From Priapulus caudatus (Eukaryota; Priapulida; Priapulimorpha; Priapulimorphida; Priapulidae): a stretch of 23,448 bases of DNA. Under the pieces are notes generated by a model. That model made no database searches and had not been told where the DNA came from. It saw only the letters and a list, made by a program, of their open reading frames with translations. Position 1 is the stretch's first letter. The number at the start of each line of letters is the position of its first letter. Below are positions 1-9,377 of the stretch, piece after piece. The stretch is taken from assembly GCF_000485595.1 (NCBI RefSeq), contig NW_014577190.1, forward strand, positions 472,755-496,202, given 5' to 3'. A program made the position numbers and the translations under genes.

Positions 1-201
1 TATATATATATATATATGTGTCTGTATACTTGTACTGTACATCTGAGTACATGTGTACGTAAGTACGTACATGCGTATGTATGTAATGTGTATTTGTGTA
101 TTGTGTAAGTATTGTATTTAACATATTCCATATAAACTAATGTAATTAATTAGACGTATAATTTTACGATATAGTATAAATATAATTTATACCGATTACA
201 G

Positions 202-1034
202 ATTCAACATGTGCATTGCCCGTGCCTCTACTGAGTCTACTCTGCTCCCTGCAGAACAGTGTTCTTGCCTGGTGTATGCTGCAGCAGTCGTCCGAAAAGC
301 GCAAGATTGAGATGTGTCAGAACCTGCTCGTCCGATGGACGGCGGCGGTCACAGAGCACGCCGTCACGATGTTCGACATGCTGCTCGCCGTCGCCGTCGA
401 CGACACGCAGGAGGAGAAGGCGCGCCAGCTCGAGCGGACCCTGCTCGGGCAGTGCACACGCCAACTCGTCCTCGGCCTCTTCCTCTTCACGCGGCCCGCC
501 GACGAACTCCCGCTGCGTCTCGTCTCGTCTCTACTCGCGCTCGTCGAGGCACTGCAGCGCCTCAACGCGCGCCTCCCCGCACTCTTCTGGCAGTACGACA
601 GCCCGCAGTGGACGCGCGCGTCCGCCGCCGCCGCCGTCGAGATGCGCGCGTGGAACGTCGAGTCGGCGCACAACTACGACAACGACGCGCACGTGACGCA
701 GCGCTTCACGTGCGCCGGCGCGGCGGCGTTCGCCATCGAGTTCGACGCCGCATGCGAGACCGAGCCGAAGTACGACTACGTCGAGTTCTCGGACGCGCAC
801 GGCGTCAAGAAGCGCTTCGACGGGAGAGTTGGCGGCGAGCGCTGGCCCGCGTCGTGCACGTTCGCCGGCGACCAGCTGCACTTCCTCTTCCACTCGGACG
901 GCAGCAACACGGAGTGGGGCTACAAGTTCACGGTGACGGCGCGCGGATACCCTGACATGCCCATCTGCTGGCTGTACGACTTGCAGCTGCAGTGCGCAAA
1001 GCTGCTTGGTAGCTACACGGGACTTGTGATACAG
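202..1034 (+). CDS. ZZEF1: ZZEF1 CUB-domain exon, intact copy
   Basis: This open exon has an acceptor at ttacag|att (exon from 202) and a donor at acag|gttggt (exon ends 1034). It enters two bases into a codon (phase 1) and leaves in phase 0. The first half is a helical segment beginning VPLLSLLCSLQNSVLAWC, matching the vertebrate stretch just before the CUB domain. From about 657 to 944 it encodes a CUB-like beta-sandwich with the conserved motifs SAHNY, KYDYVEF, KKRFD, FLFHSDGS and EWGYKFTVTA. The entering phase fits the exon ending at 6163, which ends one base into a codon, and the leaving phase fits exon 10158. It would also splice in frame onto exon 1878 by chance, so gene predictors may build a false chimera here. 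The GC-rich third positions contrast with exons 1878-6163. Confidence 0.85.
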
Positions 1035-1877
1035 GTTGGTGACATCGAATAGCTGGCAGCGATGTTTATATATATATATATATGTTCGAAACTAGATGTT
1101 GCGTGATGTTACTCAGTAACGCTACTGTCGAAATTACTCGTTCAAGACTGCGCGGGGCATGTGTGCGTGCGTACGTTAGTGTGTGTGCACACATGCGCGT
1201 AAGTGCCCATGCTTTTATGTGAGTGTGCGCACATGCACGCACAGTTTGTGTGTGTGAGCCTGCGTGCATGTGTGCATGCACGTGTGCGTGCGTGCGTGCG
1301 TGTATGTGCATTCTTGTATGTGTGTGTCTGCACGGGTGTCTGTGTGTGCGTGCATGTCTGTGTGTGTGCATGCATGTGTGTGTGTAAATGTATCATCTGT
1401 AACAATAAGTAAAGGACTCTAAAATAATTTGTATTCTGATTTTGTATCACATTCAGTAGAATAGCATTTTAGATGCAGTCTGGATGCTGATGTGATTAGT
1501 ATAGATCTATATAAGTAGCTCCACAAGACTGCATATATTCTTAAAGGTCAGACTGATACCACTGGATACTGCATTTCCCACAATTGTAAATATAACAGAA
1601 AACAAATATCAACTTTAACTGCTTTCTCTAACAATTATGTGCTATTTGTTAATTATATAAAGTTATTGTATGTATCTGCCATATAATTATCCCCATGTGT
1701 TAGTATTATGTGCTATTTTACAGTTCTATATAACATGCTCCTGTGTGACATCATCAATTACTTCCATTTCTAAAATGCCCCTCTGGAATTTTATCAAATG
1801 TTATATATTTGTAACACGCTGCTGCGGGACGTTCTTGATTGTTTGCCTTTTAAAAAAATTTGCTTTTTTCATTGCAG
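1035..1877 (+). other. Intronic stretch containing the copy-1 junction
   Basis: This has no coding content. 1065-1082 is a short TA run. 1156-1386 is a TG/TGCG-rich microsatellite; the ORFs in it are low-complexity. 1387-1729 is intron shared with 9378-9710. 1730-1877 is unrelated sequence leading to a pyrimidine-rich acceptor, ttttttcattgcag, before exon 1878. The change of identity at 1729/1730 is the point to test for a misjoin. Confidence 0.7.
1156..1386. repeat. TG/TGCG-rich microsatellite, copy 1
   Basis: This is an imperfect alternation of tg, tgcg and tgca units, such as gtgcgtgcgtgcgtg near 1285-1300. The counterpart in the second copy is about 9160-9377 and is somewhat shorter, so the two copies differ in array length. 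The open frames read from it (Cys/Val or Thr/His runs) are artefacts of the repeat. Confidence 0.85.
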
Positions 1878-2047
1878 GTCATTGCCTCTACAGCGACAGC
1901 GTACATTCCAGTAGCTCCACAGCTCCGACAGACTATCCTTGAACACAGCAAGCAGGCCCTCACTCATATCGCCCCACTGTCACTGACACACAGCTCCGCT
2001 GAGCGACCTGCCTTCCTCACACCCATCGTTCTCGGTGAAATCAGCCG
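1878..2047 (+). CDS. ZZEF1: ZZEF1 exon following the DOC domain
   Basis: The acceptor is ttcattgcag|gtc and the donor is ccg|gtaaga. It enters in phase 0 and leaves two bases into a codon. It reads VIASTATAYIPV...LRQTILEHSKQALTHIAPLSLTH. This matches the vertebrate ZZEF1 segment just after the APC10/DOC domain (QTVLHNTQKALRHMPPLSLS, recalled from memory). The preceding genuine exon should therefore carry the end of the DOC domain and is not in this window. Confidence 0.82.
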
Positions 2048-3467
2048 GTAAGAAACCGATTGAATTAATACTGAATAATCATCGTTGGTTACTTACAGTA
2101 GAAAAAGTAGGGTGATGTACATCTGTGTTCATCCATTTTCTTCCTGAATTGTGTTTGGCAGTTATTTAAATTGGTGAGATGTTCCAGGATGGTCTTCCCA
2201 ATGTGGGAGAACGATTTGTATTTCTGCGAAATTTGTCTGTTCAGTTAGCAGGGAATTACAGTAGCCGTTGTCTGATTGCCCTGCACAAGTTGGGCATGTT
2301 CTTGGGCAATTTAATTTTCATTCTCACTTGGCCTGGTTAGAAAAAGTCACTTTATAACCTATCTATCACACTAAAGTGGTACTGTTCTATAACTATTTTG
2401 CATTTCGCTCTTAGCGGTGTAATGTTATCTGTCAGTTTATTGCATAAGTAGTGCTCCTTGGTTCACTATTTGTTAGTCACAATGTATATGCCACAAGCCC
2501 ACAACACATACAAACTGGATTGTCTGTTAAATTGCATTCTATGTTTGTGTCCTCATGCCTGCATCTACTTAATTTCCATCATAATCGTCTTAGTCTTGGG
2601 GGGGCAGGTGCTCTAGAGGTCGATGTTTTCTTCACTAGAGCCATTCGTATAGCTGAGTGACAGATTATTAGTGTTTGAAACATTTGTAGTTACTAGTAGC
2701 GTTTAAAATGTCTAAAATGATTCTTAACTGAGTTGTTAGCATGTATTAATAAATTATGTTTAATTACTTAATTAAGGTTTAATTACTTAATTTATAATCT
2801 CAATAATCACAGTACTTGGAAATCCCAATCAACTAAACAAGTTAATATGCGTGAGCAGCTGAATTGCAGTTTTTCTAGAAGAAAATAACAGACTTGGTTA
2901 CTACACAATTGATCAAATCAGCTATGTTGTATCCATATATATTACAAGCATTAAATAATCACAAATTTTTTATTATATATTCCTGATATTACTAGATCAC
3001 ACTGACACTCACGTAACAGTGGCTTAATAGACAATCTGCATTTTGAATATACAGTACACAATCTATTATCTGAAACCCTTGGGACCAGACACGTTTCGGA
3101 ATTCAGAATTTTTCGGATTTCGGAATGGTAGTACAGTACAGATATACATACCGTATATCCTGTAACTAGCCAATACTAAAACCAAAGTTTCGCAAGAGGC
3201 CAAGTTCTGTACCGGCACAGTACAATATGTATTAGTAGTGCCAAAATTTCTGCAGTGAACCTTGTGCAACCAAACACGAGCTTTGGTGTGCAGACGACCT
3301 CCACGAAAAACTTTTGGTTTTCGGAGCTTTTTCAGTTTTCCGAATTTCGGATACTAGATTTCTAGACATAGAATCTTTAAAAGCTATACAATTTGTATAC
3401 CAATGAACCTAACTCTATAAATATTATTTTTGTAAAAAATGCATGTATTCTTGTGCTATATTAACAG
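2048..3467 (+). other. Intron, AT-rich, with a repeat-like patch
   Basis: This 1.4 kb intron runs from gtaaga to ttaacag. It is AT-rich and I see no conserved coding. From about 3070 to 3365 there is a patch with repeated Y/R words such as ttcggatttcggaat (near 3111-3125) and gttttccgaatttcgg (near 3335-3350). The words have the look of the edges of an old interspersed DNA element, but I cannot define its ends or a target duplication. Confidence 0.6.
3073..3361. repeat. Possible interspersed element with ttcgg-rich edges
   Basis: Both edges carry TTCGG/CCGAA-rich words: cagacacgtttcgg and ttcggatttcggaat on the left, and ttttggttttcggag and ccgaatttcggatac on the right. The middle is unique AT-rich sequence with no transposase frame. 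Such words are typical of non-autonomous DNA elements, but the assignment is tentative and the family is unknown. Confidence 0.35.
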
Positions 3468-3612
3468 GTTTCTGGAGTCTCTAGCTCTCGATCCATCAGG
3501 AACCTCGGTCATTGATGGTCTGCATGTAATGCTATGGTTCTCCTTGGCGAGGGGTCACTTGGCAAGCATTATATCTACACTACAGTGCATTCTCAAACAC
3601 CCTGAAATGAAG
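3468..3612 (+). CDS. ZZEF1: ZZEF1 exon (helical repeat-like region)
   Basis: The acceptor is attaacag|g and the donor is atgaag|gtacta. It completes an Arg codon from the previous exon and leaves in phase 0. It encodes RFLESLALDPSGTSVIDG followed by MLWFSLARGHLASIISTLQ, collinear with the vertebrate LTLLAFALARGSVAKVMSSL stretch. The segment is predicted alpha-helical. No catalytic motif is expected or seen. Confidence 0.82.
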
Positions 3613-3883
3613 GTACTACACTAATTTAGAGACAACTACATTTAAAAGATTACTCATGCCTTATGGGCACGTTTTTAGATCTTGTGAAACAAACACTTGC
3701 ATCAGAGCTAAATAGAAATCTTATGAAGCTTTTTATTTCTGTCTGTTTTATTTATTTATATGATTTATATACTGCTGTATAGGTTACATGTCTTGCATCA
3801 CTTGTACATTGCTAGAACAGTTGTAGGTTGAGAAATTAGCAATGGTACTATGTAATACCAAGTGTGTTTCGTATGTGTTATAG

Positions 3884-4129
3884 ATGGCCTGCATTCCACT
3901 GATCACGTCATTAGATAGCATATACACCAGCACGCTGCAGCGACATGCTGTGGTGCTTCACCCTGCCCTCGCAGGAACAAGCGGCGGCAAGCGGGATATC
4001 TTCTCTAGTCCTTCCAACCTGCTAAGTAGCAGTCCAGGAGCTGGATATGTCACTGCAGCAGGTGTCACCAAAGTGAATGTCCATTTTAAGTCGGACGATT
4101 ACCTAGAGCTGACGAGGCTGAACATCAAG
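3884..4129 (+). CDS. ZZEF1: ZZEF1 exon leading into a beta-rich domain
   Basis: The acceptor is tgttatag|atg and the donor is atcaag|gtaggc, phase 0 to phase 0 (82 codons). It encodes MACIPLITSLDSIYTSTLQR and a Ser/Gly-rich stretch. It ends with KVNVHFKSDDYLELTRLNIK, where the last strand corresponds to VTQIRIMV in the vertebrate protein. The ATG at 3884 is just the first codon of the exon, not a translation start. Only 165 bp of intron separate it from the next exon. Confidence 0.8.
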
Positions 4130-4294
4130 GTAGGCAGAGAGAACGGTCTCATGCTACTTCTCTTTACTCAGTGTATTTGCGTGCTCGCTTCATACTGAGG
4201 TTGTTCTAGACGTTAACATTCGTCACAGTTTGAATTGTTGCATTAGTGGTGTGATGAGGCAGTTGTTCTATTACCTATGCATATTTGCTTGCAG

Positions 4295-4510
4295 GTGCAT
4301 CGTGGGGCGATTGGTGCTAGATCGGGCTTGGTATTTGTGTATACAGCAGAGGGCAATGATAATGTGTGCAGCAGTAAGTACAGCTGGGACTGCTGTGATA
4401 GCTGGACAGAAAAGGATTTTGCAGAATTCAAGGCCAATCAGGGCACCAAAGTGACGCGTAAAGGACCAGTTGCATTCTTCCATTTGGACGATGATTGGGA
4501 CGAAGTTGAA
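4295..4510 (+). CDS. ZZEF1: ZZEF1 exon, conserved GLVFxY region
   Basis: The acceptor is gcttgcag|gtg and the donor is gttgaa|gtaagt, phase 0 to phase 0 (72 codons). It encodes VHRGAIGARSGLVFVYTAEG and then an acidic and aromatic stretch ending FFHLDDDWDEVE. The vertebrate protein has GGIGAQCGLVFAY and WFELEEEWDEAD at the same order and spacing. This is one of the strongest recognisable blocks outside the ZZ fingers. The domain is a beta-rich module for which I know no described activity. Confidence 0.88.
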
Positions 4511-4880
4511 GTAAGTATCTATTGTGTATATAGCACAGTTTAATTTTGACAATAACTTTATAATAACATATTTCTTACTAATATGTACGTGAATTTACAT
4601 CTTATTTTATAATATATACATATCCTTAGCTCGCCAAACCCATGTTGACGGACACATTTATAAAACAGACACCTGTCTATAAATGAAACTTGGCATTTCT
4701 CTTGAGTTATACAGTGGAACCACCCATAAATAACGGGCAGCTGTCTATAAAAGTCAATTTTGTGGTTTCCCGTAAAGAAGTCGATTTTAGTCAAGAATTT
4801 GTAATGCATTACGATTGTATAAACATATACCTACATGTCATATTTCTGTTATCAATTCTAAATATAATTTCTTTTTATAG
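4511..4880 (+). other. Intron with a MITE-like fragment
   Basis: This 370-bp intron runs from gtaagt to ctttttatag. From about 4640 to 4790 it carries words such as acagtggaaccacccataaa, acctgtctataaatg and ctgtctataaaagtca. The pattern acagt-aacc ... tctataaaag is repeated at about 21979-22035, which suggests two degenerate members of one interspersed family. There is no coding content. Confidence 0.5.
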
Positions 4881-5669
4881 GTGAAACTTGCTGATGTATC
4901 TTCTGGAAAAAATATCATGATCAAGTTCCTGCAGCCACGAGGTCCTGCCAGTATGATAGGAATCATGTCAATACATTTCTTTGGCTATAAGCGAAAGCAC
5001 GTTACTTTCATTGGTGATATATGCGCAACTGACACTGAGGCAATCACCGATACAGTTGAGAGGAATGGCCCATTGGGTGAGGCAGACTCAGCATATGGCT
5101 CTCATCATGTACAGACATCTAGTAGTGAAGTGGTGCTGGAGGAAACAGGTACGAGGCATTCGTCCCTGGCTCACGTTGAAACAGAGGATGACAACACACT
5201 GGTGTCCTGCGAGACGTTAGTGGCGCGCATGCTGCAATTTGTCTCGGGTCTCGCTGTGAGACAGGCCGAGTCATTGTCCTCGTCATTGGCTCGACACATG
5301 ACCCTTGACCTCAGTGACTTTACGATCGATGCATTCTGGCAGCTTTACAGCTTGTTGCTGGAGGCTGGCGATAGCACAGTGTGGGCGTGCTGCCGAGTGC
5401 TCTGTCTGCAGCTCTTCCTCGCTCTCCTACCTAACATATCTGAAGCATCCGTGCAAAAGTCGTGCAAGATTAGTACTCTTTTTCAACATCTCTGTGATGT
5501 GGTCGATGGAAGAGGGTCGCATTGCCAAGATGAGATCTGCGCGTCCTCCTACTACCAAGACAGCATGAAAGCCATTGCGCAGGAGATAATATCAAGTGGT
5601 GCCACCATATTCTATCCAGATGATGAAGCCAGGCGGAAGCAGTTGTTCTCGATGATAGACACCATCTCG
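4881..5669 (+). CDS. ZZEF1: ZZEF1 exon, end of beta domain and helical linker
   Basis: The acceptor is tttttatag|gtg and the donor is atctcg|gtaggt, phase 0 to phase 0 (263 codons). It begins VKLADVSSGKNIMIKFLQ and continues through FFGYKRK, paralleling VKLQQCRVAKYLMVKFL in the vertebrate protein. It then passes into a low-conservation acidic linker and a helical region (SCETLVARMLQFVSGLAV; FWQLYSLLLEAG). It ends HLCDVVDG...SGATIFYPDDEARRKQLFSM, matching HLCDVVDK...NGAAIFFPNRQTRRNHLFTM. Reading past the donor gives a hydrophobic tail and stop, so the splice is needed. Confidence 0.88.
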
Positions 5670-5970
5670 GTAGGTGACCTGCTTCATGTCGTGCTTTGTG
5701 GCTTCCAAGCGTTTTGCTGCTGTGTGTTTTTCATATTTCAATAATGTTAAATTAAAATACAAGCTGGTATTGTTTTATATTTTTATCTTGTGCTGAGTGT
5801 GTGTTATGTTCACATACTATAATATGTTACGTTATCTCATGTGTTTAATATGAACATAGAAAGTAACATACAACAAAACATACAGACAAAGTATAGATAT
5901 ATACCTTCATATTGACTTTATCTTACTCCTGCATAAGTTGGTTTTCGATGTAAATTTCTTTGTGTTGCAG
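5670..5970 (+). other. Short AT-rich intron
   Basis: This 301-bp intron has donor gtaggt and acceptor tttgtgttgcag. It is AT-rich and holds nothing recognisable. Confidence 0.75.
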
Positions 5971-6163
5971 GCAGATAATGTCTCCGAGTCTGCCAGTATG
6001 GTATTTCAGTCACTGTGCCAGTTCTTTGGTAATGTCAATCCACAAGCAATTCTGTTTCTTCCTGTCAACCTTCCAGACGACTTTAGCATAGAACCTACTC
6101 TTGGCGTTTTATCTAAGCTCCTCACTGTTGCAAAGACAGAGTACATGACATTGTTAACAGAAA
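5971..6163 (+). CDS. ZZEF1: ZZEF1 exon immediately before the CUB exon
   Basis: The acceptor is gtgttgcag|gca and the donor is gaaa|gtaagt. It enters in phase 0 and leaves one base into a codon. It encodes SMVFQSLCQFFGNVNPQAIL and then VLSKLLTVAKTEYMTLLTE, collinear with LTFRSLCTYFSDKDPGGLLL and the following helix of the vertebrate protein. Leaving after one codon base fits only the CUB exon (202 or 8211), which starts with the last two bases. Joining directly to 10158 would hit a stop (aat gat ggt agc tga). This phase argument fixes the true position of the CUB exon. Confidence 0.87.
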
Positions 6164-6206
6164 GTAAGTATATCATGTTACATGTATTTTCTTTACTGGT
6201 AGTAAA

Positions 6207-6424
6207 GCTGAAGGGGTCGTTGTCATATCAGGTACTACATATATGTACCCGAGGTACATATATGTATACACAAAGGGTACCAGACTTGTACTACAGAAGT
6301 GTACCCTAACCCTAACCTTAACCCTAAACATACCTCATATAAAAATATAAACATAATACTAAACAACCTAAAACTACCTCGGGTACATATATGTAGTACC
6401 TGATACGACAACGACCCTTCGTGC
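6207..6424. mobile_element. Small inverted-repeat element with telomere-like core
   Basis: This is a non-coding element of about 218 bp in the intron after exon 5971. The inverted arms are 6210-6256 and 6375-6420, about 46 bp each with two differences, one a single-base indel. The 9-bp direct repeat ggtagtaaa occurs at 6198-6206 and 6425-6433 and looks like a target-site duplication. A 9-bp duplication with long inverted repeats resembles Mutator-like MITEs; that class assignment is inference. The core at 6304-6327 holds four ccctaa-type units, the complement of the animal telomere repeat, one of them variant (ccttaa). Confidence 0.72.
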
Positions 6425-6610
6425 GGTAGTAAAAGGCTACAGCCAATCTCACCTGATTTACTAAGTAATTTATTCAGAAAGCAGCAGTTTGTATTCTCGT
6501 TAAACCTGCGATAATATTTATAATCTCTTTGATATTAACTCTGTGTAAAAAGAATGGTATTGTTACAAACCAATCATTCCCATAATAATCGCATACAAGT
6601 ATATGGTATC

Positions 6611-7995
6611 AGGACAAATACCCCCCGGACAATCGGGCCCGGACAATTACCCTCTGGACATTTACCCCCCATGCTATTCACCCCCCGGACAATTAGCGCC
6701 CCGGGGACATCACCCCGGACATCACCCTGGACATCACCGCCCCGGACAATCACCCCGGACATCGACCCCCGGACAATTACCCCCTGCGACATTTCCCGGA
6801 ATTTACCCGCGGCATTTACCCCTGGAATTTAGAGGAGGAGATAGAGGACGACGTGAGAAGGTATGGAGAGGAGGAGTAGGAAGGGCGGAGGAGGTAGAGA
6901 GGGCAGTGGGTGGTTGAGGGAGGAGCTAGGATGAGAGGAGGAAGAATGTGATGGAGAGGAGAGGAGGAGGTAGAGGCGCCCTCTCTACCTCCTCCCTCCT
7001 CACGCTTCTCTTTCCTTTCCTCTTCTCCTCTCCTCCTCCCCTCCTCATCCACCACCTCCCCACTCCCCTCTCCACCGCTTTCTCTACTCCTCACCTCCTC
7101 TCTTCTTTCTCTCCACCACCACACCACCTGCTTTCTCCTCCTCCCACCGGCCCTCGTACATCCTCCGTTTCGCCTTCCCTCCTCCTTTCACCCTCTCTTC
7201 TTTCTCTTCCTCACTCCTCTTTCTGCTCTCCCACGATTTTTCCCGCACCTTCCCCTCCTCTTCGCCACTTCTTCCTCTCCTCGCAATCCACCTCCTCGCT
7301 GCCTCCTCACTCTTCCCTCTTCCTCCACCTCCTTCCTCCTGCATCACCTTCTCCCTCCTCCCGGCCACCTTTCCCAGATATATATACCTCCACCTCTCTC
7401 CTCACTCACCTCCTCTTCTCCTCTCCTCCACATTTTCCCCCGCTGCTTCTCCACTTCTCCCTCCTCACCATCTTTCTCACTGTTCTCCCCTTCCTCCTCT
7501 AACGTACACCTTTCTCTCTCTCCTCTCTTCCTCCTCCTCATCTCCTCCTCCTCCTCTCAATTCTCTCTTTCCTCTTCGTCCACTTCTTCCCCTCGCCTCC
7601 TGCCACTCCTGATCCCTCCTCCTCCTCACTCCTTTCCTCCTCTTTCTACACCTCCTCCAGCTTCTCCCTCCTCCACCACCTTCTCCCCACCTTCTCCCTC
7701 CGCCTCCAAGTTCTTTCCTCCTCCTCGACCTCTCCTGTATACTGGTTCAACAATGAGAATAAAACAACAAGTGGTAAAATGTCTGGGTGATTGTCGGGGG
7801 TAAATGTCGGGACTAAATGTACGGGGGTATTGTCGGGGAGTAAAGATGTCCGGGGGGTAATTGTCGGGGGGGGTGTAAATGTCCGGGGCGCGTAATTGTC
7901 CAGGGGTAATTGTCGGGGGTAAATGTCGGGGGTAATTCGGGGCGGGGGTAATTGTCCGGGGGGTATTGTTGGGCGTGATTGTCGGGGGTATTGTT
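6611..7995. mobile_element. Foldback-like element with minisatellite arms
   Basis: Two inverted arrays flank a low-complexity core. The left array (6611-6830) is a degenerate tandem of a ggacaattacccccc-type unit. The right array (about 7772-7995) is the complement, gggggtaattgtccgg-type. Between them, 6831-6976 is almost pure purine on this strand and 6979-7735 almost pure pyrimidine (cctcctc-type), with a local hairpin at the switch. Terminal repeats built of short subrepeats are the hallmark of Foldback-class elements. No transposase frame is visible; the Pro/Ser-rich and Glu/Arg-rich frames are composition artefacts. No clear target duplication was found. Confidence 0.6.
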
Positions 7996-8210
7996 CTAGA
8001 ACCAAGATATATATATTATTATATGTGTCTGTATACTTGTACTGTACATCTGAGTAATGTGTACGTAAGTAACGTACATGCGTATGTATGTAATGTGTTA
8101 TTTGTGTATTTGTGTAGATTGTATTTAACATATTCCATATAAACTAATGTACTTAATTAGACGTATTAATTTTTACGGATATAGTATAAATATAATTATA
8201 CCGATTACAG

Positions 8211-9041
8211 ATTCAACATGTGCATTGCCGTGCCTCTACTGAGTCTACTCTGCTCCCGCAGAACAGTGTTCCTGCCTGTGTATGCTGCAGCAGTCGTCCG
8301 AAAAGCGCAAGTTTGAGATGTGTCAGAACCTGCTTGTTCGATGGACTGCAGCGGTCACAGGAGCACGCCGTCACGATGTCGACATGCTGCTCGCCGTCGC
8401 CGTCGACGACACGCAGGAGGAGAAGGCGCGCCAGCTCGAGCGGACCCTCTGCTCGGCACGGGCTGTTGCACACGCCAGCTCGTCCTCGGCCTCTTCTCTT
8501 CACGCGGCCTGCCGACGAACTCCCGCTGCGTCTCGTCTCGTCTCTACTCGGCGTCGTCGAGGACTGCAGCGCCTCAACGCGCGCTCCCCGCGCTCTTCTG
8601 GCTGTACGACAGCCGCAGTGGACGCGCGGTCGGCCGCCGCCGCCGTCGAGATGCTGCGCGTGGAACGTCGAGTCGGCGCACAACTACGACACGACGCGCA
8701 CGTGACGCAGCGTCTCACGTGCGCCGGCCGGGCGGCGTTCGCCATCGAGTTCGACGCCGCATGCGAGACCGAGCCGAAGTACGACTACGTCGAGTTCTCG
8801 GACGCGCACGGCGTCAAGAAGCGCTTCGACGGGGGAGTTGGCGGCGAGCGCTGGCCCGCGTCGTGCACGTTCGCCGGCGACCAGCTGCACTTCTCTTCCA
8901 CTCGGACGCAGCAACACGGAGTGGGGCTACAAGTTCACGGTGACGGCGCGCGGATACCCTGACATGCCATCTGCTGGCTGTACGACTTGCAGCTGCAGTG
9001 CGCCCAAGCTGCTTGGTAGCTACACGGGACTTTGGATACAG
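8211..9041 (+). pseudogene. ZZEF1: ZZEF1 CUB exon, frameshifted copy
   Basis: The acceptor ttacag|att and donor acag|gttggt are both preserved. The exon is 831 nt against 833 nt in the intact copy, and the reading frame shifts at least a dozen times. Examples are losses of a base near 8227, 8259, 8280 and 8379, a rearranged patch around 8455-8470, and losses near 8893, 8911 and 8968. The CUB motifs survive in pieces across frames (KYDYVEF, GGERWPASC, GYKFTVTARG). Since the location is correct for the gene, this is either a sequence-quality artefact over a functional exon or a truly decayed exon. The mix of frame-breaking indels with partly synonymous substitutions favours the artefact or alternative-haplotype reading. 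Confidence 0.82.
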
Positions 9042-9159
9042 GTTGGTGACATCGAATAGCTGGCAGCGATGTTTATATATATTATTATGTTCGAACTAGA
9101 TGTTGCGTGTGTTACTCATTAACGCTACTGTCGAAATTACTCGTTCAAGACTCGCGGGG

Positions 9160-9377
9160 GATGTGTGCGTGCGTACGTTAGTGTGTGTGCACACATGCGC
9201 GTAAGTGCCCATGCTTTTATGTGAGTGTGCGCACATGCACACACAGTTTGTGTGTGTGTGCATGCATGTGTGCGTGCGTGCGTGCGTGTATGTGCATTCT
9301 TGTATGTGTGTGTCTGCATGGGTGTCTGTGTGTGCGTGCATGTCTGTGTGTCTGCATGCGTGTGTGTGTGTGTGTAA
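9160..9377. repeat. TG/TGCG-rich microsatellite, copy 2
   Basis: This is the counterpart of 1156-1386 with fewer units. Its frames are low-complexity and not genes. Confidence 0.85.

Larger units (their letters stand above)
1..1729 (+). repeat. Duplicate segment, copy 1 (clean, out of order)
   Basis: This segment is near-identical to 8007-9710 over its whole length. It covers a TA run, upstream intron, the CUB exon, a TG-rich microsatellite and downstream intron. Identity ends abruptly after the shared word acagttctat at 1720-1729 (9701-9710 in the other copy). Beyond that point the two sequences are unrelated. The left edge may extend outside the window. In this copy the exon is fully open. 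It lies upstream of exon 1878, which by family order should follow the DOC domain and not the CUB domain, so the segment looks misplaced. Confidence 0.9.

Noticed and set aside
202-1034. Genuine tandem exon duplication giving a protein with an extra CUB domain
   Set aside because: The upstream copy is out of collinear order and includes flanking intron and microsatellite, and the correct-position copy is not open. I keep it only as the alternative to a misassembly.
1066-1450. Minus-strand frames rich in His/Thr/Cys over the TG microsatellite
   Set aside because: They are translations of a TG/TGCG repeat; the same composition recurs in the duplicate at 9096-9440.
6304-6327. Chromosome end or true telomere
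   Set aside because: Only four units, one variant, enclosed by inverted repeats inside an intron.
6603-7541. Pro/Gly/His-rich, Ser/Pro-rich and Arg/Glu-rich frames in 6600-7540
   Set aside because: They arise from the minisatellite arms and the purine/pyrimidine tracts; openness is due to low complexity and no splice or start context supports them.
7646-8131. 161-codon minus-strand frame with PPGQLPP-like repeats
   Set aside because: It spans the right arm of the foldback element and CT-rich sequence; the repeats reflect the minisatellite unit.
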